From: Pseudomonadota bacterium
GTDB taxonomy: Bacteria; Pseudomonadota; Gammaproteobacteria; Burkholderiales; Sulfuriferulaceae
DNA length: 64,000 bases
Assembly: GCA_021801025.1 (NCBI GenBank)
Contig: JAJYYK010000002.1
Coordinates: 62,001-126,000, forward strand
Direction: 5' to 3'
The translations under genes were made by a program, and so were the position numbers. Positions 1 through 10,864 of the stretch are shown one piece after another (positions within the stretch are counted from its first letter, which is position 1; the number at the start of each line of letters is the position of its first letter). The notes under the pieces were generated by a model. The model saw only the letters and a list, made by a program, of their open reading frames with translations, had not been told where the DNA came from and searched no databases.

Positions 1-183
1 GGCATGCATCACTTACAGGTGTCAAAATTAAAGCAGGATCAGGGTGGCGTCATCAGTCATATTAGCCGCTTGACCGATGAGGCGCGCGTGGACGAAATCG
101 CCCGTATGCTAGGGGGCGCGATCATTACAGACACAACGCGGACACACGCCCTCGAGATGCTAAAACAAGCTGCAGGCCATTAG
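1..183 (+). CDS. recN: DNA repair protein RecN, C-terminal fragment
   Basis: Only the last 60 codons are in the window; the reading frame is open from base 1 to TAG at 181-183. The visible part contains the DEARVDEIARMLGG segment and a closing THALEMLKQA helix, which match the end of RecN, an SMC-like ATPase of recombinational double-strand break repair. The VSKLKQDQGG stretch fits the segment just before it, near the nucleotide-binding head. The Walker motifs and the coiled coil lie outside. The gene is convergent with trxC. The identification rests on a short but characteristic tail. Confidence 0.8.
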   Translation, partial: GMHHLQVSKLKQDQGGVISHISRLTDEARVDEIARMLGGAIITDTTRTHALEMLKQAAGH

Positions 184-243
184 CACGAAGATTGCATGTA
201 TTTACAGGACAATCGCACAACCTATCGTTTCGCGGTCTGCTTT

Positions 244-669
244 TTATAAAGCACCACTTAACCAGCGTTTGATGCCACTCACATCCAAAGCACCGGAAGT
301 TCGGGCGTGTTCCTGACCATTTTTAAATACAATCATGGTTGGAATACTGCGGACGGCATACCGCGCGCCCAACGGCTGCTCTGCCTCGGTATCCACCTTG
401 GCGAAGCTGATTTTCCCACTCAAGTCATGTGCTGCCTGTTTGAATGCCGGGGCCATCATTTTACAGGGACCACACCAGCTGGCCCAGAAATCCACGACTA
501 CCGGCAATTGATTACGACCGATATAGCGATCAAAATGCGCGCCATCAAGTTCAAGCGGTGTGCCAGGAAGCAAGAGATTGCCACATTTACCACATTTGGG
601 TTGTTCGGTAAATCGGGTTTCGGGTACCCGATTAATGGCAAAACAATGAGGGCAGACAAGTTCAAGCAT
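244..669 (-). CDS. trxC: Thioredoxin 2 (TrxC) with N-terminal zinc ribbon
   Basis: A 141-residue cytoplasmic disulfide reductase. An N-terminal zinc ribbon has cysteine pairs CPHC (6-9) and CGKC (26-29), which separates TrxC from the shorter TrxA. The thioredoxin fold follows, with the active site WASWCGPCK and the cis-proline segment SIPTM. The ATG at 669 is preferred because AAGGAG lies about eight bases upstream and the zinc ribbon starts at once; the frame runs upstream to a TTG at 717 but without family similarity. It is divergent from mutS and convergent with recN. In other proteobacteria TrxC belongs to oxidative-stress defence; no OxyR site was identified here. Confidence 0.95.
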   Translation of the reverse strand: MLELVCPHCFAINRVPETRFTEQPKCGKCGNLLLPGTPLELDGAHFDRYIGRNQLPVVVDFWASWCGPCKMMAPAFKQAAHDLSGKISFAKVDTEAEQPLGARYAVRSIPTMIVFKNGQEHARTSGALDVSGIKRWLSGAL

Positions 670-796
670 CGCGACAGCTCCTTGACAACATAAAGTATAT
701 TCAGTAAATAAGTACAATAAACCCGGATTTCAAGTCAAAACCGAATTTTGCCTATGTTTGTATGATACTCACAATTTAAAACCTTCGGAATATTAA

Positions 797-3349
797 ATGA
801 ACCAAATTGAAATCAATGGGGTAGAGAAACACACCCCAATGATGCAGCAATATCTGCGCATCAAAGCCGAACACACCGACAAACTGTTGTTTTACCGCAT
901 GGGCGATTTTTATGAATTGTTTTTTGAGGATGCCGAGCGAGCGGCCAAGCTGTTAGGCATCACGCTGACCTCACGGGGCTCATCGGCGGGCAAGCCCATT
1001 TCCATGGCGGGCGTACCCTTTCACGCAGCAGACGCTTACCTCGCCAAACTGGTCAAGCTGGGACTGTCCGTGGCCATTTGCGAGCAACTGGGCGATCCAG
1101 CCACCAGCAAGGGCCCCGTAGACCGCGCAGTGAAGCGAATTGTCACGCCGGGCACCCTAACCGATGCCGCCTTGCTCGACGAGCGGCGCGACAGCCTGTT
1201 GCTGTGTCTGTTTCCAGAGTCGGATGAACACATCGGCCTCGCATGGCTAAACCTCTCATCGGGTATTTTTTCTCTGGCCGTTTGCACTGCAGATGACGTG
1301 TCCGGCTGGTTAGAGCGACTGTCACCTGCCGAAATTTTGATGCCTGATCACACACAAATTGCCATCAAAACGGGCATCGAAGGTGTGCGCAAACTGCCTG
1401 CCAACGAATTTGAGGTTAAAGCCGCTCATCTCCGGCTGCGCAATCAGTGTCCCAACGATGACATCAGCATATTCCCGGATGCAGCCGTCATCGCAGCAGG
1501 CACCCTGTTGACTTACGCTCATGCCACACAATGCAATCAACTTCCGCACATTCAACACATTAGCCTGGATGCGCAACATCGCTATGTCAACATGGATGCC
1601 GCCACCCAACGCAATCTGGAAATCAGTCAAACGTTGCAGGGTGAGGATGCGCCAACCCTGTTATCGCTGCTGGACACCTGCGCCAGCAACATGGGTTCGC
1701 GCCATCTGCGTCACTGGCTACATCATCCTCTGCGTGATCGGGTAATTTTGCGTGAACGCCAGGCGGCGATTGCTCATCTACGGCTTAAGCACACGCAGAG
1801 TCGCGCCGCGCACGCCTGTCTGCGCGGCATGGCGGACATTGAACGCATCAGCGCACGCATTGCCTTAAAAAACGCTCGCCCACGAGATTTATCGGGTTTA
1901 CGTGAAGTGTTGTCGCGCCTCGAAATACTGCAAGACTTGCTGCAACAACTGTCACCCACGCCATTCATCGCTGAATTGATGCGCCATTGTGCGCCACAGC
2001 TTGAACTGTATCATCTGCTCTGTCACGCCATTCGTGATGAACCGGCCAACAACCTGCGCGAAGGTGGTGTCATGGCAACGGGCTATGATGCAGAACTGGA
2101 TGAATTACGTGGCTTGCAACAAAACAGTGCAGCGTATTTGCTGGCGATGGAAACGCGTGAACGGGAACGCACGGGTATTGCCACGTTACGCATTGAATAC
2201 AATCGGGTACATGGCTACTACATTGAATTGAGTCAACTGCAGTCGCAACATGCCCCAGCGGATTACACCCGGCGACAAACACTTAAAAATGCCGAACGCT
2301 ATATCACACCCGAACTGAAAGCCTTTGAAGACCGGGCGCTGTCTGCATCAGAACGCGCACTCAGCCGTGAAAAACTGTTGTTTGAGCAACTTCTGGATAT
2401 CCTGCAGCCTGAAGTGCCGCATATCCTGTCATTGGCTCGCGCCCTCGCACAGGTGGATGTGTTGTGCACACTGGCTGAACGCGCCGATCACTTGAATTTT
2501 TGCCCGGTGACTTACACGGACGATGCCGTCATCGACATTCGCGCGGGACGACATCCGGTCGTAGAATCGCGAGTAGATACGTTTATTCCCAATGACCTCA
2601 GCCTGTCCCGCAACCGCCAAATGCTATTGATTACCGGCCCCAACATGGGCGGCAAATCCACCTACATGCGACAAACCGCCATCATTGTCCTGCTCGCTTG
2701 TTGCGGGTGCCCGGTCCCGGCACAGCAAGCATGCATCGGGGACATTGACCAAATTTTTACCCGTATCGGCAGCTCGGATGACCTTGCCGGCGGGCGTTCC
2801 ACATTCATGGTAGAAATGACTGAGGCGGCCCATATTCTACGCCACGCCACGGATAAAAGCCTGGTGTTACTGGATGAAATTGGCCGGGGCACGGCTACTT
2901 TTGACGGTTTGGCACTGGCTTGGGCGATTGCAGAACAATTGGCTCAATCGGCCTACACGCTGTTCGCCACCCATTATGTTGAACTCACCCAACTCCCTGA
3001 ATTACATGCTAACATTGCCAATGTCCATGTCGAAGCCCTGGAGCACCAACATAAAATTGTCTTTATGCGTCACATCAAAGATGGCCCAGCCAGCAAGAGT
3101 TACGGCCTGCAAGTGGCCGCTTTGGCAGGCGTTCCCGCTGCCGTCATCCGTGCTGCACAGCTTAAAATGAATGAACTGGAACGCACTGCGCATGTCATCA
3201 GTCCCCAGGCAGAATTATTCGCTCCGCAGCACGAACTGTCCCCAATCGCTCATCCCGTGCTGACAGCCTTGTCGCAAACCGAACCCGACCAGTTGAGCCC
3301 CAAAGCCGCGCTGGAATTACTGTACCATTTGAAATCACTGACCGCATGA
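797..3349 (+). CDS. mutS: DNA mismatch repair protein MutS
   Basis: An 850-residue mismatch-recognition ATPase of usual length. The N-terminal mismatch-binding domain has the GDFYELF motif, whose Phe and Glu contact the mispair. Connector, core and clamp domains follow. The ABC-type ATPase is near the C-terminus: Walker [10 protein letters not shown], the signature-like [11 protein letters not shown], Walker [15 protein letters not shown] and the H-loop FATHY. The end is a short dimerisation helix. It works with MutL, which is not in this window. Its stop overlaps the rsgA start by four bases, so the two genes are probably co-transcribed and translationally coupled. Confidence 0.98.
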   Translation: MNQIEINGVEKHTPMMQQYLRIKAEHTDKLLFYRMGDFYELFFEDAERAAKLLGITLTSRGSSAGKPISMAGVPFHAADAYLAKLVKLGLSVAICEQLGDPATSKGPVDRAVKRIVTPGTLTDAALLDERRDSLLLCLFPESDEHIGLAWLNLSSGIFSLAVCTADDVSGWLERLSPAEILMPDHTQIAIKTGIEGVRKLPANEFEVKAAHLRLRNQCPNDDISIFPDAAVIAAGTLLTYAHATQCNQLPHIQHISLDAQHRYVNMDAATQRNLEISQTLQGEDAPTLLSLLDTCASNMGSRHLRHWLHHPLRDRVILRERQAAIAHLRLKHTQSRAAHACLRGMADIERISARIALKNARPRDLSGLREVLSRLEILQDLLQQLSPTPFIAELMRHCAPQLELYHLLCHAIRDEPANNLREGGVMATGYDAELDELRGLQQNSAAYLLAMETRERERTGIATLRIEYNRVHGYYIELSQLQSQHAPADYTRRQTLKNAERYITPELKAFEDRALSASERALSREKLLFEQLLDILQPEVPHILSLARALAQVDVLCTLAERADHLNFCPVTYTDDAVIDIRAGRHPVVESRVDTFIPNDLSLSRNRQMLLITGPNMGGKSTYMRQTAIIVLLACCGCPVPAQQACIGDIDQIFTRIGSSDDLAGGRSTFMVEMTEAAHILRHATDKSLVLLDEIGRGTATFDGLALAWAIAEQLAQSAYTLFATHYVELTQLPELHANIANVHVEALEHQHKIVFMRHIKDGPASKSYGLQVAALAGVPAAVIRAAQLKMNELERTAHVISPQAELFAPQHELSPIAHPVLTALSQTEPDQLSPKAALELLYHLKSLTA

Positions 3350-4230
3350 GCGCACCTATCCTGCTCAGAGGCTTGGTGACCGCCAGTTACGGACGCCATT
3401 ATCGTGTTGAAATCGAATCCGGCCTCAATTATCAATGTGTGGGGCGCAGCAAACAATCGACGCTGGCCTGCGGGGACCACGTCACGTTTACACCCACCAG
3501 CACCACGCAAGGGGTGATTCATCACGGCTTGCCACGCAACAATTTGCTTTATCGTTCTGTGGCGCACCGCGCAAAACTCATTGCCGCGAATGTCGATCAA
3601 ATCATCATCGTTGTGGCGCCGGTGCCCAGCTTTTATGAATTACTACTGAATCGCTGCCTGATTGCAGCGCAAGCGGAAAATATCCCTGCTATCATTTGCG
3701 TCAACAAAGCCGATCTGGGCACACCGGCACAACAAGTCCGGCAAACACTGACCGCGTATGAATCTTTGGGCCACCGCGTCATCAGCGTCTCCGCACACCA
3801 GGACATTCGTGAGCTCAGCCCCCTGATACAGGGCAAAGTCAGCGTATTTGTTGGGCAATCCGGGATGGGGAAATCCAGTTTAATCAATACACTGGTTCCA
3901 GAAGCACGTAGCACGACGCAAGAAATTTCACAGGCACTGGATTCGGGTAAACACACCACCACCAGTGCCAGCATGTACAAACTGGCGCAGGAAGGGTGGT
4001 TGATTGATTCTCCGGGTATGCAGGTGTTTGGGCTCAAACACATTAAAGCCCGTGAATTGGACCATCATTTTTTGGAGTTTCGACCTTATTTGGGACAATG
4101 CCGATTCAATAATTGCATGCACCGCAATGAACCCGGTTGTGCAATCCGCGCTGCCTGCGAGCAGGGCGACATCAACCCGGCGCGGATGGAAGCGTATTTG
4201 GACATTCTTGGAGAGTTGATGCATGCATAG
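3346..4230 (+). CDS. rsgA: Ribosome small-subunit-dependent GTPase A
   Basis: A 294-residue circularly permuted GTPase that acts late in 30S subunit assembly. An N-terminal OB fold is followed by the permuted G motifs: G4 VNKADL and G5 VSAH come first, then G1 GQSGMGKSS and G3 DSPGM. The C-terminal zinc-binding domain has the [14 protein letters not shown] cysteine/histidine cluster. All of these are diagnostic of RsgA/YjeQ. The ATG lies in a four-base overlap with the mutS stop. Confidence 0.97.
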   Translation: MSAPILLRGLVTASYGRHYRVEIESGLNYQCVGRSKQSTLACGDHVTFTPTSTTQGVIHHGLPRNNLLYRSVAHRAKLIAANVDQIIIVVAPVPSFYELLLNRCLIAAQAENIPAIICVNKADLGTPAQQVRQTLTAYESLGHRVISVSAHQDIRELSPLIQGKVSVFVGQSGMGKSSLINTLVPEARSTTQEISQALDSGKHTTTSASMYKLAQEGWLIDSPGMQVFGLKHIKARELDHHFLEFRPYLGQCRFNNCMHRNEPGCAIRAACEQGDINPARMEAYLDILGELMHA

Positions 4231-4338
4231 ATGGCAAAATTCAGAACGCACACATGCGGCAATGAGAGGGGTCGCCTTTACGCCATGCGACGACCGCCAC
4301 TCAGATCAAAAGCCAGACATAACGAAACACTTCAAATT

Positions 4339-4779
4339 TCAAGCCTCAGGCCAATGCTTGATATAACGTTTGAGCAGACTATTTTCAAAATCTACCGCAT
4401 TCAGACATGCTTTGGCAACATCGTGATAAGAAATGACGCCCAGCAATTTCTGCTGGCCATCCATCACCGGCAAATGGGTAATGCGGTGTTCTGTCATCAC
4501 GCCACGCACATAGTCCACGCTGTCTTCCGGATTGCCGATAATCGGTTCTGTGACCATCATACTGCTCACAGGTTGCGCCAAACCCTTCGCGCCATAATCA
4601 TGAATACCTCGCAACACGTCACGTTCGGTCAATAGTCCCACCATCACACCGTCCTGGAGAATCAGCAAAGACCCTACACCTGCCTGCATCATCATACTGA
4701 TGGCGTCAGCAACAATTTTTGTAGGGGGTGAGGTTAAGACTTCTCGTTCTCTGAGAGTTAAAATATCGCGAATAATCAT
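4339..4779 (-). CDS. Tandem CBS-domain protein
   Basis: A 146-residue soluble protein made of two CBS domains, about residues 8-60 and 70-128. Each ends in the usual strand-helix pattern, for example GLLTERDVLRG and GVISYHDVAKA. CBS pairs bind adenine nucleotides or related ligands and act as energy or redox sensors. No catalytic domain is attached, so the partner is unknown. The ATG at 4779 has AGGAAAAT close upstream; a longer frame reaches 4860 but looks non-coding. A 182-base gap separates it from the upstream yajQ on the same strand. Confidence 0.85.
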   Translation of the reverse strand: MIIRDILTLREREVLTSPPTKIVADAISMMMQAGVGSLLILQDGVMVGLLTERDVLRGIHDYGAKGLAQPVSSMMVTEPIIGNPEDSVDYVRGVMTEHRITHLPVMDGQQKLLGVISYHDVAKACLNAVDFENSLLKRYIKHWPEA

Positions 4780-4961
4780 TATATTTTCCTTTCTACGACA
4801 AAAATTTCCTGCGTGCCAATCTGAAGCATACCAGAAGGATACCTCCGAAGAAACAGGCACGCACCTGCAATAAATATAAACGGGAAATCATGATGGCACG
4901 ATGCCAACTGTGCTGCTCAGGCACACTGAACAGCATCAGGCCTGCTGTACGTCAAATTTCA

Positions 4962-5447
4962 TTAATCACGAAAATTTTGAAACTGCAGAGGGAAATCGCC
5001 CACCTGTTTACGTACCAGGACAATCACCTCTTGCAAAAGATCACGTTTGGCGCCCGTTACCCGTACCGTTTCACCCTGAATGCTGGCTTGCACTTTGAGT
5101 TTACTGTCCTTGATTAATTTTACAATTTTTTTAGCCAAATCAGGCTCAACGCCCGTCTTTACGGTCACTGAGCATTTCACGGTATTGCCAGACACTTTTT
5201 CTGACTGCCCGACATCCAGACATTTAATGTCTATACCGCGCTTGATCAGTTTAGCACGCAATACTTCCTGAACCTGATCCAACTTAAACTGGTCATCGGC
5301 AAATACAGTGAGCACATACTCCTGCTGTTCAACCCGGGCATCCGACCCTTTAAAATCGAACCGGGTAGAAACCTCCTTGTTCGTTTGCTCAACGGCGTTT
5401 TTAACCTCTTGCTTATCCACTTCGGAAACAATATCAAAACTTGGCAT
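4962..5447 (-). CDS. yajQ: YajQ family nucleotide-binding protein
   Basis: A 161-residue protein that opens with [19 protein letters not shown] and keeps the family's [11 protein letters not shown] segment, the ISVNVKTGV-like block (here CSVTVKTGV) and the C-terminal [14 protein letters not shown] segment. The family forms a double RRM-like fold; some members bind cyclic di-GMP and act as effectors, which is known for Xanthomonas and Pseudomonas relatives and only inferred here. The start has an AGGATG ribosome site that overlaps the stop of the upstream DUF599 gene, so the two probably form an operon. Confidence 0.93.
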   Translation of the reverse strand: MPSFDIVSEVDKQEVKNAVEQTNKEVSTRFDFKGSDARVEQQEYVLTVFADDQFKLDQVQEVLRAKLIKRGIDIKCLDVGQSEKVSGNTVKCSVTVKTGVEPDLAKKIVKLIKDSKLKVQASIQGETVRVTGAKRDLLQEVIVLVRKQVGDFPLQFQNFRD

Positions 5448-5455
5448 ATCACATC

Positions 5456-6145
5456 CTATTCAGCGTAATCTTCAGACAACAACTTCGGTGCGCGATCAAG
5501 AAAAAACAGCACCCCAATTAATAATGTAGTACTCAAAGGCAGCAACTCAGACCCAAACAACCAAAAGATAAACGGCACAATAAAGTAATAAGCCCGCATC
5601 CCCAAGCTATAGAACTTGCCTGCACGATTAAGCTGTAATGCCACATGCTGAGGCGTAATGGATTTGTGGTTCAAATTTAACGGCACATTAATCATGTACC
5701 CCACATGGGTATAAATGCGAATCGACATCGAAAAACAAAAAAAACTGGCAAACAGATCACTCAATAAAAACATCAGCTTGATTGAAAATGTTTCTTTGTT
5801 CAGTGACTGCACCAAACTCAGTCCATGCCAAGTCCCGCCTAAATCCCCCCCATGCCCGCTGAGATTTAACACGCCCATAATCAACAAAATCGATGTGGAA
5901 GCCAGAAAAGTTGCCGCCATGGTGGAGTTGCGCAAAGTTTGTACAGCCAACATGTCGCGATTTTCCGCCATCACTGTTTCAACCCATGCCGTACGCGCAA
6001 TGCGATTCACCGCTTGTATCGTGTAATTCGGTTGTTTTTTTGATTTCCAGTATAAAAAAAACTGATAACACACCACTAACAACACACTAAACAGCAGGTT
6101 AAGCCAATCACCCAACATACCGGGCTGGATGAAATTTTTAAACAT
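5456..6145 (-). CDS. DUF599 family integral membrane protein
   Basis: A 229-residue inner-membrane protein of unknown function. It has an N-terminal membrane segment ([17 protein letters not shown]), a central cytoplasmic-looking stretch with the [20 protein letters not shown] block typical of DUF599, a second hydrophobic segment with [13 protein letters not shown], and two or more further segments toward the C-terminus. It lies eight bases upstream of yajQ and most likely shares its transcript. No catalytic motif was recognised. Confidence 0.85.
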   Translation of the reverse strand: MFKNFIQPGMLGDWLNLLFSVLLVVCYQFFLYWKSKKQPNYTIQAVNRIARTAWVETVMAENRDMLAVQTLRNSTMAATFLASTSILLIMGVLNLSGHGGDLGGTWHGLSLVQSLNKETFSIKLMFLLSDLFASFFCFSMSIRIYTHVGYMINVPLNLNHKSITPQHVALQLNRAGKFYSLGMRAYYFIVPFIFWLFGSELLPLSTTLLIGVLFFLDRAPKLLSEDYAE

Positions 6146-6265
6146 AGGGTTGTTTCTCCAGGAGCGCGACAGTTTTCATCCTGCGCTCAAAACTGCAATT
6201 CACGTCAGGAATGAAATCGTCGCATTTCACTTCGCTCACGTTAACGGTCATGGCCTGATCAAGAA

Positions 6266-6589
6266 TCAATTGGCGGGCACGTAATGGCACACATAATCCA
6301 GCAACTCCAGCGTTTCAATCTCAAACTGGCTGTCGGCGGGGACATGAAATGACTCACCTGCATGGTAAGTTTTCCATTCGGTCTCGCCAGACAATCTTAC
6401 CCGGCACACCCCAGCATTGATTTCCATGATTTCAGGCAATTGGGTGTTAAATACGAGATTGCCGGGGAAAATCACACCGACTGATTTTTTACTGCCGTCT
6501 GCCAGCACCAAAGTGTGTGACACACATTTCCCGCCGAAATAAACATTCGCACGCTTTACAACACTCACTTGATCAAATTGCGACATCAT
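6266..6589 (-). CDS. ppnP: Pyrimidine/purine nucleoside phosphorylase (PpnP, DUF1255)
   Basis: A 107-residue single-domain cupin. The conserved opening [18 protein letters not shown], the GVIFPG turn, [12 protein letters not shown] and [13 protein letters not shown] match the YaiE/PpnP family, which carries out phosphorolysis of a range of nucleosides. Two adjacent ATG codons are available. The first overlaps the argG stop by four bases, which suggests coupling to the arginine operon. The pairing of this enzyme with argG is not explained by known pathway logic. Confidence 0.9.
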   Translation of the reverse strand: MMSQFDQVSVVKRANVYFGGKCVSHTLVLADGSKKSVGVIFPGNLVFNTQLPEIMEINAGVCRVRLSGETEWKTYHAGESFHVPADSQFEIETLELLDYVCHYVPAN

Positions 6590-7812
6590 TTACCCCGTTG
6601 GTTCGCCAGGCGCGCAGCAATACGCATACGCAACGCATTCAATTTAATAAAGCCACCGGCATCGGCCTGGTTATAGGCACCGGCATCATCTTCAAAAGTC
6701 GCAATCGTGGGGTCAAACAGAGAATCCGTCAACGAATCACGCCCCACCACCATCACATTGCCCTTGTACAATTTCACGCGCACCCAGCCATTGACAGCCG
6801 CTTGGCTGGCATCAATCATCGTCTGCAACATTTTGCGCTCTGGACTCCACCAATAACCATTGTAAATCAGGCTGGCGTAACGTGGCATCAGCTCATCTTT
6901 CAGGTGAGCCACTTCACGGTCCAGGGTAATCGACTCAATGGCCCGGTGCGCTTTCAACAAAATCGTCCCACCCGGGGTTTCATAACAGCCACGCGACTTC
7001 ATGCCCACATAACGGTTTTCAACCAGGTCCTGACGACCAACGCCATGCCGGCTACCCATGCGATTCAGTTCGGCCAGCACGCTTGCTGCAGGAAGTTCCA
7101 CACCGTTGATGCCCACCACATCGCCTTGCCGGAACATAAGTTCGACATATTCCGCCTCATCCGGTGCCTGCTCGGGCGATACTGTCCAACGCCACATATC
7201 GGCTTCAGGTTCATCTGCCGGATTTTCCAGCGCACGCCCCTCATATGAGATATGCAGCAAATTGGCATCCATACTGTAAGGGCTGCCACCACTTTTGTGT
7301 TTCATTTCAACCGGAATGCCATGTTTTTCAGCATAGGCCAGTAATTTTTCCCGCGAGGTCAAATCCCATTCCCGCCACGGCGCAATGATTTTGACATCCG
7401 GTTTGAGCGCATAAGCACCCAACTCAAAACGTACCTGATCGTTGCCCTTGCCTGTTGCACCATGTGAAATCGCATCCGCCCCGGTTTGATTCACAATCTC
7501 GATCAAACGCTTGGCCACCAATGGTCTGGCGATTGAGGTGCCCAACAAGTACTCACCTTCATACACCGTATTGGCATGAAACATCGGGAACACAAAATCC
7601 CGCACAAACTCTTCACGCAAATCGTCGATAAAAATTTCTTTTACGCCCAGTTTGCGCGCTTTTTCCCGCGCGGGTTCCAGTTCTTCACCCTGACCAATGT
7701 CTGCCGTGAACGTCACCACTTCACACTGATAGGTATCCTGCAACCATTGCAGAATCACCGACGTATCCAAACCACCGGAATACGCCAACACCACTTTTTT
7801 TACATCACTCAT
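6586..7812 (-). CDS. argG: Argininosuccinate synthase
   Basis: A 408-residue enzyme joining citrulline and aspartate, with ATP, to argininosuccinate in arginine biosynthesis. The N-terminal PP-loop is [13 protein letters not shown]. Later family blocks include [23 protein letters not shown] and the substrate-binding [12 protein letters not shown]. The ATG at 7812 has AAGGA eight bases upstream; a GTG directly before it is less likely. It lies 39 bases downstream of argF and overlaps ppnP, giving the order argD-argF-argG-ppnP. Argininosuccinate lyase (argH) is not in this window. Confidence 0.98.
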   Translation of the reverse strand: MSDVKKVVLAYSGGLDTSVILQWLQDTYQCEVVTFTADIGQGEELEPAREKARKLGVKEIFIDDLREEFVRDFVFPMFHANTVYEGEYLLGTSIARPLVAKRLIEIVNQTGADAISHGATGKGNDQVRFELGAYALKPDVKIIAPWREWDLTSREKLLAYAEKHGIPVEMKHKSGGSPYSMDANLLHISYEGRALENPADEPEADMWRWTVSPEQAPDEAEYVELMFRQGDVVGINGVELPAASVLAELNRMGSRHGVGRQDLVENRYVGMKSRGCYETPGGTILLKAHRAIESITLDREVAHLKDELMPRYASLIYNGYWWSPERKMLQTMIDASQAAVNGWVRVKLYKGNVMVVGRDSLTDSLFDPTIATFEDDAGAYNQADAGGFIKLNALRMRIAARLANQRGK

Positions 7813-7851
7813 CACACAGTCCTTTTTGGCATTAACCCTGATATTTGAGGG

Positions 7852-8772
7852 TTAAGCCAACTTTCCAATTAATAAATATTCCATCAATGCTTTTTGGGTG
7901 TGCAAGCGGTTTTCCGCCTCATCCCACACCACACTATGAGGTCCGTCAATCACCTCAGCAGTCACTTCTTCACCCCGATGCGCGGGCAAACAATGCATAA
8001 ACAATGCCTCTGGCCCAGCATGCGCCATCATCTCCGCATCTACTTGCCAATCCTGAAAATCCCGCAGACGTTCGTCATTTTCCGCTTCAAAACCCATACT
8101 GGTCCACACATCGGTCGTCACCAGATCGGCGCCTAAACAGGCATCCATCGGATCATCGAACTGTTCGTAATGCGTGGTGTCATACAGGCCGGCGCGCTCC
8201 GGCTCCACTTCATAGCCCGGTGGTGTCGAAACATGCACATTGAAATCCAGCACCACAGCCGCTTGCAGCCAAGTGTTGCACATATTATTGGAATCGCCCA
8301 CCCAAGCCACCGTTTTACCCTGAATGCTGCCATGCCGCTCGATATAGGTAAAAATGTCCGCCATAATCTGGCAAGGATGGTATTCATTGGTCAAACCATT
8401 AATGACCGGCACGCGCGAATGCGTAGCAAAACGCTCGATAATTTCCTGTTCGTAGGTGCGGATCATCACCATATCCACCATACGGGAAATCACTTTGGCC
8501 GCATCTTCGACCGGTTCACCTCGCCCCAACTGGGTGTCGCGCGTATTTAAATAAATCGCCGAACCGCCCAATTGGTGCATGCCGGCTTCAAACGACAAAC
8601 GGGTACGCGTGGACTGCTTCTCGAAAATCATCGCCAGGGTACGATCTACCAAAGGATGATAAAGCTGATAATTCTTAAAATAAGATTTAATCTGTTTCGT
8701 GCGCTCAAACAAATAAACGAACTCGTCAGCAGTCAAATCCTTAAATTGCAAAAAATGCCTGATTGGATTCAT
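7852..8772 (-). CDS. argF: Ornithine carbamoyltransferase
   Basis: A 306-residue anabolic carbamoyltransferase producing citrulline. The carbamoyl-phosphate site STRTR lies in FEKQSTRTRLSFE, followed by HPCQ, the DSNNMCNTW ornithine-site block and HCLPAHRGEEV with the reactive Cys. The ATG at 8772 sits in an ATGA overlap with the argD stop, so translation is probably coupled. Start choice is also supported by the usual MNPIRHFLQFKDL opening. Confidence 0.98.
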   Translation of the reverse strand: MNPIRHFLQFKDLTADEFVYLFERTKQIKSYFKNYQLYHPLVDRTLAMIFEKQSTRTRLSFEAGMHQLGGSAIYLNTRDTQLGRGEPVEDAAKVISRMVDMVMIRTYEQEIIERFATHSRVPVINGLTNEYHPCQIMADIFTYIERHGSIQGKTVAWVGDSNNMCNTWLQAAVVLDFNVHVSTPPGYEVEPERAGLYDTTHYEQFDDPMDACLGADLVTTDVWTSMGFEAENDERLRDFQDWQVDAEMMAHAGPEALFMHCLPAHRGEEVTAEVIDGPHSVVWDEAENRLHTQKALMEYLLIGKLA

Positions 8773-9950
8773 ATGCCAGCCTTCTGTAACCACTCATGTA
8801 TCAATGACGACAGCATGTCTACCAACAATTGGGCCTGCTCTGCATTCATAATCAACGGTGGCAACAAACGCACCACCCGCTCTGCGGTGACGTTAATCAA
8901 CAACCCTTTTGACAAAGCCAGACTCACCAACTCACCGCAAGGGCGATCCAGTTCTACCCCTATCATCAAACCTTCACCGCGTACGGCTTGCACAGCACTC
9001 AAACCGGACAGGGCTTGTACCAAACCATCGCGTATCTGTTGACCAATGACCCGTGCATTCTCCAACAGATTTTCTTTCTGCAAGGCGGCCAAGGTAGCCA
9101 GTCCCGCCGTACAGGCCAATGGATTGCCGCCGAAAGTCGAGCCATGATTGCCAGGCTTGAACACCGATGCCGCTACACCACGCGCCACACACGCGCCAAT
9201 CGGCACACCAGAGCCCAGCCCTTTAGCCAGCGTCAACACATCCGGCACCATATCAGTGTGTTGAAAGGCGAACCATTTTCCGGTACGCGCTATCCCGGTT
9301 TGCACTTCGTCCAGCATCAACAGCCAACCATGCTGGTCACACAGCTGACGCAAACCATGCAAATAATCTGCGTTGGGGACACGAACACCCCCCTCACCCT
9401 CTATCGGCTCCACCAGCACTGCCACCACATCATGGTTATGCTCAGCCACCCGGCGCACGGCTTCAACGTCGTTGTAGGGCACACGAACAAAACCGGTCAA
9501 CAATGGTTCAAAACCGGCTTGCACCTTACGGTTCCCGGTTGCACTGAGTGTCGCCATGGTACGGCCATGAAATGAGTTTTCCATTACAACGATGTTGGGC
9601 GAATGAATGCCCTTGCCATGCCCATACAAACGGGCCAGCTTGATGGCTGCCTCATTGGCTTCGCACCCGGAATTACAGAAAAAAACATTGTCCATGCCTG
9701 ATAGTTGACACAACTGTTCGGCCAAGGCTTCCTGATGGCGTATCTGATAAATATTGGAACAGTGAATTAACGCTTTCACCTGACGACTGATCGCCTCTGT
9801 CAAACCCTGATGCGCGTGCCCCAGGCCATTGACTGCCACGCCAGCCAGAGCATCAAGATAACGGTTGCCTGCCTCATCCCACAACCAAACGCCTTCACCA
9901 CGAACGAAAGCCACCGGCAACCGCGCATAGGTATTCATCAAATAGGACAT
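8769..9950 (-). CDS. argD: Acetylornithine aminotransferase
   Basis: A class III PLP aminotransferase of about 393 residues that converts N-acetylglutamate semialdehyde to N-acetylornithine and can also serve lysine synthesis in some bacteria. The phosphate-binding NSGCEANEAAIKLAR, the PLP aspartate in MLDEVQTG and the Schiff-base lysine in LTLAKGLGSG are present. The start is uncertain: ATG codons at 9950 and 9938 are both close to the conserved NTYARLPVAF opening and neither has a strong ribosome site. It is the first gene of the argD-argF-argG-ppnP run. Confidence 0.96.
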   Translation of the reverse strand: MSYLMNTYARLPVAFVRGEGVWLWDEAGNRYLDALAGVAVNGLGHAHQGLTEAISRQVKALIHCSNIYQIRHQEALAEQLCQLSGMDNVFFCNSGCEANEAAIKLARLYGHGKGIHSPNIVVMENSFHGRTMATLSATGNRKVQAGFEPLLTGFVRVPYNDVEAVRRVAEHNHDVVAVLVEPIEGEGGVRVPNADYLHGLRQLCDQHGWLLMLDEVQTGIARTGKWFAFQHTDMVPDVLTLAKGLGSGVPIGACVARGVAASVFKPGNHGSTFGGNPLACTAGLATLAALQKENLLENARVIGQQIRDGLVQALSGLSAVQAVRGEGLMIGVELDRPCGELVSLALSKGLLINVTAERVVRLLPPLIMNAEQAQLLVDMLSSLIHEWLQKAGI

Positions 9951-10040
9951 GATATCAACTAAAACCCCAAAATAAATGGATGACATTGAAACGACGGCAC
10001 ACATTGAAGCCAGTCAGCAAAGCGACTTTCGGCGCCATGC

Positions 10041-10064
10041 AAAAAGGCGGCTTACGCCGCCTTT
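10041..10064 (-). terminator. Rho-independent terminator after sodB
   Basis: On the minus strand the sequence forms a GC-rich stem AAGGCGGC/GCCGCCTT with a four-base loop, followed by a short T run. It lies about 30 bases beyond the sodB stop and before argD on the same strand, so it should separate the two transcripts. Confidence 0.75.
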
Positions 10065-10093
10065 ATAATCAGAATGTCTTCTGAAAAAACAGC

Positions 10094-10678
10094 TTAACCA
10101 GCAAAATTGGCCGAAACAAACGACCAGTTTACCAGATTCCAGAACGCCTCGACATACTTTGGTCGTGCATTGCGATAATCCACATAATAAGCGTGTTCCC
10201 ACACATCGCACGTCAACAGGGCTTTTTGACCGCTGGTCATGGGTGTCGCCGCATTGCTGGTAGAGACAATCTCCAGTTCCCCGGCAGCATTTTTAACCAG
10301 CCACGCCCAACCGGATCCAAACGTACCCACTGCCGCTTTGGAAAAAGCGTCTTTGAATGCGTCAAATGAACCCCATTTGGCATTAATCGCCTGTGCCAGC
10401 GCACCTGAGGGAGCACCACCGCCTTGCGGGCTGAGGCAATTCCAATAAAAAGTATGATTCCACACCTGAGCGGCATTATTAAATACGCCGCCCGTGGCCT
10501 TCTTGATAATATCTTCCAGGCTCATTGTTGCAAACTCGGTATTTGTAATGAGATTATTCAGATTAGTTACATAAGCCTGATGGTGTTTACCATAGTGGTA
10601 TTCCAGGGTTTCTGCAGAAATATGGGGTTGTAAAGCATCTTTAGCGTAAGGCAACGCGGGCAGTTCATGTGTCATCAT
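10094..10678 (-). CDS. sodB: Superoxide dismutase, Fe type
   Basis: A 194-residue cytosolic enzyme that dismutates superoxide. The metal ligands are visible in [17 protein letters not shown] and [11 protein letters not shown]. The segment following the second histidine, [12 protein letters not shown], is of the Fe-SOD kind, and the length fits SodB; metal preference is an inference because cambialistic forms exist. Two adjacent ATG codons at 10678 and 10675 are possible, with GGAG a few bases upstream. A terminator follows the gene. Confidence 0.95.
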   Translation of the reverse strand: MMTHELPALPYAKDALQPHISAETLEYHYGKHHQAYVTNLNNLITNTEFATMSLEDIIKKATGGVFNNAAQVWNHTFYWNCLSPQGGGAPSGALAQAINAKWGSFDAFKDAFSKAAVGTFGSGWAWLVKNAAGELEIVSTSNAATPMTSGQKALLTCDVWEHAYYVDYRNARPKYVEAFWNLVNWSFVSANFAG

Positions 10679-10780
10679 TCAGCTCCAGGAAAATGTACAG
10701 GATTAAACCCGTGTAATTCTATCAGGTATTACCCGTACGCTGTCAACTTGAAATCTCGCCTGATATCGTAAAACCGCACA

Positions 10781-10806
10781 AACATCAAATCCGAACATCA
10801 AATCCG
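10781..10806. repeat. Two tandem copies of a 13-base unit
   Basis: The unit AACATCAAATCCG occurs twice in a row in the divergent region between sodB and the DUF3579 gene. It may be a slippage product or a paired regulator site; nothing else was recognised there. Confidence 0.8.
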
Positions 10807-10864
10807 AAAATCTGGTAGAATCGCCCCTGTTTCAATTTTTAGGCGGATCATTGCATTATTTACC

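Noticed and set aside
238-253. Short TGCTTT/AAAGCA hairpin at the trxC end
   Set aside because: Only six weak base pairs and it overlaps the stop codon; too weak to call a terminator.
6517-7248. 243-codon plus-strand frame opposite argG and ppnP
   Set aside because: His/Gln/Thr-rich with no recognisable domain; it is the antisense of well-supported genes.
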